Source: Ruminococcus sp. UBA4350 (GTDB lineage: Bacteria > Bacillota > Clostridia > Oscillospirales > Ruminococcaceae). From it: DNA of 6,863 bases. The notes under the pieces are model-generated. The model made no database searches. It was not told the origin of the DNA and saw only the letters and a program-made list of their open reading frames with translations. This document shows positions 4,888 through 6,863 of this stretch, one piece after another. The position numbers and the translations under genes are program-made. The stretch's first letter is position 1; the number at the start of each line of letters is the position of its first letter. Where the stretch lies: positions 1 through 6,863 of the forward strand of contig DGSY01000144.1 in assembly GCA_002394125.1 (NCBI GenBank), given 5' to 3'.

Positions 4888-6540
4888 TTATTCATACAAA
4901 TTATGTAAGCTATGTTCAACGGGCTTATCAAGGAACTTATAATAGATGTGAATGTCCCTCTCCGCCTTGCGGTCAGAGGGATGTTTGTCTATTGTGATGT
5001 ATTCTATAAGCTCCAGACACATCTCACGGGTAAGCTTCTGAACATCAGCGTACTTCTTGACACGCTCAATGAACTTGTCTACATCTTCGGCATTTTGCTT
5101 TTCAGTATCGAGCCTTGCTGTCAGCTTTGCCTGTTCCTCCTGCAATGCTTTCAGTTCAGTTTCATACTTACCGAGCAGGACACCGCAGGAAGTCTCCGTG
5201 ATCTTACCGAGGTACTTGTCCTCATACACGGACTGGATCAAGCCTTGCAGCTCAGAGATAAGCTTCTGATTTGCTGCCAGATTTTTACGGCTGTTTGCAG
5301 TTTTTTCTGCATCGCCCTGATTCTTGATCGCAAGAAATCTTTTCCTTGCAGCTTCTTCATCATCAATAACCAGCCTTGCCATCAGGCGGGTATTATCAAC
5401 GATCAGTTTTTCAATGCACCTTTCGGTGATGTAGTGGCTGTCGCAGGCGTTCTTGCCAAACAATCTGTAAGATGTACAGTTGTAGGAACGGTACGGCACA
5501 GCATCAGGAGTTTTCTTGATACCGCGCCATGTTGTTGCCACCTGCATCTTGAATCCGCAATCAGCACAAAACATCAGACCGCAGAGCGGATTTACATAGC
5601 CTGTTTTCATCGGCTTGCCGTTGCTGACTGAGTTCTCCACCTCACGCACCCTGTCCCACAGCTCCTGCGTGATGATAGGCTCATGATTATTTTCTACGAT
5701 CACCCAATCAGACTCGTCCTTGTAGACAACCTTGTGATTTTTGTGGGATACAGTAGTCCGCCTGAGCTGTGCAAGCTGTCCGAGGTAAATGCGATTTTGC
5801 AAAATGTTCTTGACCGTAGCACCCGACCATAAATGCCGCATTGCGATAGTCGGCTCTTTTCCGATTCTGGAGTAATGATAGTCCGTCGGATTCAGAATAC
5901 CGTCCTCATTCAGCTTGTCAGCAATATGTCTGGGACTGATCCCCTGCGCTCTCATCTTAAAAATAGAGAGAACCACAGGTGCGGTTTCAGGGTTGATGAT
6001 AGGCGTATGCTTTTCATCATCGCCCTTGATGTAACCGTATGCAGCCTGCTTGCAGCCGTACTTGCCAGCCTTTGCATTTGCTTCAACAACAGCTTTGATC
6101 TTTTTGCTTGTAGAAGATGCGTGCCATTCGTTGAAAAGATTGATTATTGGCATCATCTCAAGTGCTGTGCTGTTGCGGTCTGCTGTATCCACTCCGTCAT
6201 TGAGAGCGATGAAGCGAATATTGTTTAATGGGAAAATGTAGTCGATGTACTGACCGACCTGAATGTAATTTCTTCCAAAACGAGAGAGGTCTTTTACCAC
6301 GATGATGTTAATGCGACCACTCTTTGCATCGTCAAGAAGTCTCTGCACCTCCGGTCTATTGAAGTCCGTGCCGGTCCAGCCATCGTCCGCATAGGTATCA
6401 ACGAGTGTCCAACCCTTTTCCTTGACATATTTGGTCAGGATCATTCGCTGATTATCAATAGAAACGGAATCGCCCTCACGCAAGTCCTCCTGAGACAAGC
6501 GGAGATAAATTCCAACTTTATTTTCGGTCTGCTTTGCCAT
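4888..6540 (-). CDS. Large serine recombinase (TnpX/TndX type)
   Basis: This enzyme excises and integrates a mobile element by double-strand cleavage through a serine. The 550-residue product has a resolvase-type catalytic domain (1 to about 150): Y12-x-R14-x-S16 holds the predicted nucleophile S16, and DLSRFGRN (84-91) gives the conserved arginines R87 and R90. A recombinase domain follows (about 160-300), ending near the LWSGATVKNILQN stretch (237-249). A zinc ribbon is seen with C325-x2-C328 and a second pair, C355 and C366. A Lys/Glu-rich coiled coil (about 390-490) leads to a C-terminal DUF4368-like tail with IDKHPSDRKAERDIHIYYKF. All key residues are present, so it is probably active. 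The start ATG has AGGAG six bases upstream. It is at the end of an element, as tnpX and tndX are, with a TnpW-like gene directly upstream. Base composition is more AT-rich than ktrBA. Its own name could vary by element, so no symbol is given. Confidence 0.94.
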   Translation of the reverse strand: MAKQTENKVGIYLRLSQEDLREGDSVSIDNQRMILTKYVKEKGWTLVDTYADDGWTGTDFNRPEVQRLLDDAKSGRINIIVVKDLSRFGRNYIQVGQYIDYIFPLNNIRFIALNDGVDTADRNSTALEMMPIINLFNEWHASSTSKKIKAVVEANAKAGKYGCKQAAYGYIKGDDEKHTPIINPETAPVVLSIFKMRAQGISPRHIADKLNEDGILNPTDYHYSRIGKEPTIAMRHLWSGATVKNILQNRIYLGQLAQLRRTTVSHKNHKVVYKDESDWVIVENNHEPIITQELWDRVREVENSVSNGKPMKTGYVNPLCGLMFCADCGFKMQVATTWRGIKKTPDAVPYRSYNCTSYRLFGKNACDSHYITERCIEKLIVDNTRLMARLVIDDEEAARKRFLAIKNQGDAEKTANSRKNLAANQKLISELQGLIQSVYEDKYLGKITETSCGVLLGKYETELKALQEEQAKLTARLDTEKQNAEDVDKFIERVKKYADVQKLTREMCLELIEYITIDKHPSDRKAERDIHIYYKFLDKPVEHSLHNLYE

Positions 6541-6569
6541 ACTTAACTCCTTTCAGAATCAAAGCAGTA

Positions 6570-6612
6570 CCAATTCCGATATTCTCATTATAGCGCAAAA
6601 TATCGGAATTGG
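6570..6612. promoter_or_regulatory. Perfect 14-bp inverted repeat around the recombinase promoter
   Basis: CCAATTCCGATATT (6570-6583) and its exact reverse complement (6599-6612) flank a 15-base centre that contains the recombinase -10 box. The outer right arm reaches into the -35. A dimeric or tetrameric protein bound here would occlude the promoter, so this is a likely operator, possibly bound by the recombinase itself. It could also fold as RNA at the 5' end only in part, since one arm lies upstream of the start site. Confidence 0.7.
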
Positions 6613-6615
6613 CAA
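6587..6615 (-). promoter_or_regulatory. Promoter of the serine recombinase
   Basis: On the minus strand TTGCCA (6610-6615) and a perfect TATAAT (6587-6592) are 17 bp apart. The start would be near 6580, giving a leader of about 40 bases with AGGAG six bases before the ATG. The promoter begins about 20 bases after the stop of the TnpW-like gene, so the recombinase can be expressed separately from it. Confidence 0.75.
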
Positions 6616-6633
6616 TAGCTTTGTTCCAATATT

Positions 6634-6852
6634 TTACGCTGAGAGATTATTGTCACGCAGAGCTTGCTCGAACGCAAGTCTGCTGATTACTTCATCGAGG
6701 TCTTTATCACCGATAAAGTGACTATGCACACGATAGGTGCGCCCATCGACCTCCTGCACGAAAGTCCGCTGAGGACAATCCTTATACTTCTCATTCAGCT
6801 CAAAAACTTTTCCTGCCTTCTCTTTATCTACGGCAGTTGTCTTATCTTTCGT
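6634..6852 (-). pseudogene. TnpW-like small transposon protein, no visible start
   Basis: A 72-codon minus-strand frame ends in TAA (6634-6636). It reads DKEKAGKVFELNEKYKDCPQ and then RTFVQEVDGRTYRVHSHFIG, a pattern I associate with TnpW-like small proteins encoded beside TnpX-type recombinases; their function is unknown. Two stops (TAG, TGA) lie just upstream, and the frame then starts with ACG AAA GAT AAG with no ATG, GTG or TTG before residue 32 (a GTG within the conserved part). Relatives usually begin with a Met close to this point. A one-base change turning ATGACG into CTGAACG would explain the loss, as the frame one over reads GTG CTG AAC GAA AGA TAA. It may be a decayed gene, or it may start in a way not seen here. 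The window ends 11 bases further. Assignment is moderate, from memory. Confidence 0.5.
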
Positions 6853-6863
6853 TCAGCACTATC

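Noticed and set aside
4912..5631. 239-codon open frame antisense to the recombinase
   Set aside because: It is entirely inside the recombinase gene on the other strand; the recombinase has full domain structure and ribosome site, this frame has neither.
1..6863. Defence system, toxin-antitoxin pair or CRISPR array
   Set aside because: I looked on both strands for repeat-spacer arrays, paired small genes and nuclease or retron-like genes and saw none.

Overview
The window looks like a chromosomal accessory region of a Gram-positive gut-type clostridium, most likely Ruminococcaceae/Oscillospirales. That is inference: the evidence is consensus sigma-A promoters with extended -10 boxes, strong GA-rich ribosome binding sites, a Ktr-type potassium transporter, a DinF/NorM-like MATE fragment, and a large serine recombinase of the TnpX/TndX type with a TnpW-like companion. 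No complete RNA gene is present and no species can be named.

Layout: positions 1-346 are intergenic, with a perfect 16-bp hairpin terminator (175-216). At 347-402 on the minus strand lies what looks like only the 3' end of a tmRNA gene (T arm, acceptor 3' strand, CCA), without a 5' half; this may be an integration-site scar. Two promoters (427-455 and 556-584) then drive ktrB (618-1958) and ktrA (1973-2617), a two-gene potassium-uptake operon closed by a small terminator. The stretch 2618-3037 has no convincing gene, but carries three GGTAGAA repeats and two tandem RNA hairpins with U-runs. They precede a broken replication-initiator-like gene (3038-3291) with a frameshift near its start and a cut-off 3' end. 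A strong hairpin at 3358-3393 follows.

The rest reads on the minus strand. From the right edge inwards come a TnpW-like small protein with no visible start (6634-6852), a promoter wrapped in a perfect 14-bp inverted repeat, and a complete 550-residue serine recombinase (4888-6540). Next are a LysR-family regulator (3938-4822) and the remnant of a MATE exporter (3453-3830), in which the two protein ends have been joined in frame and most of the middle lost. The MATE remnant still has a promoter with a 40-bp dyad over its -10 box.

Functionally, ktrB/ktrA form a coherent housekeeping transporter. The recombinase and TnpW-like gene are probably one end of an integrated mobile element continuing past the right edge, with its left end likely in the 65-bp gap before the LysR gene. 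The LysR-MATE pair looks like a regulator and its former target. The replication-initiator fragment and tmRNA scar suggest repeated insertion and decay. I found no defence system, CRISPR array or other clearly new multi-gene system; the most interesting signals are regulatory dyads, the structured ktr leader and scars of past integration.
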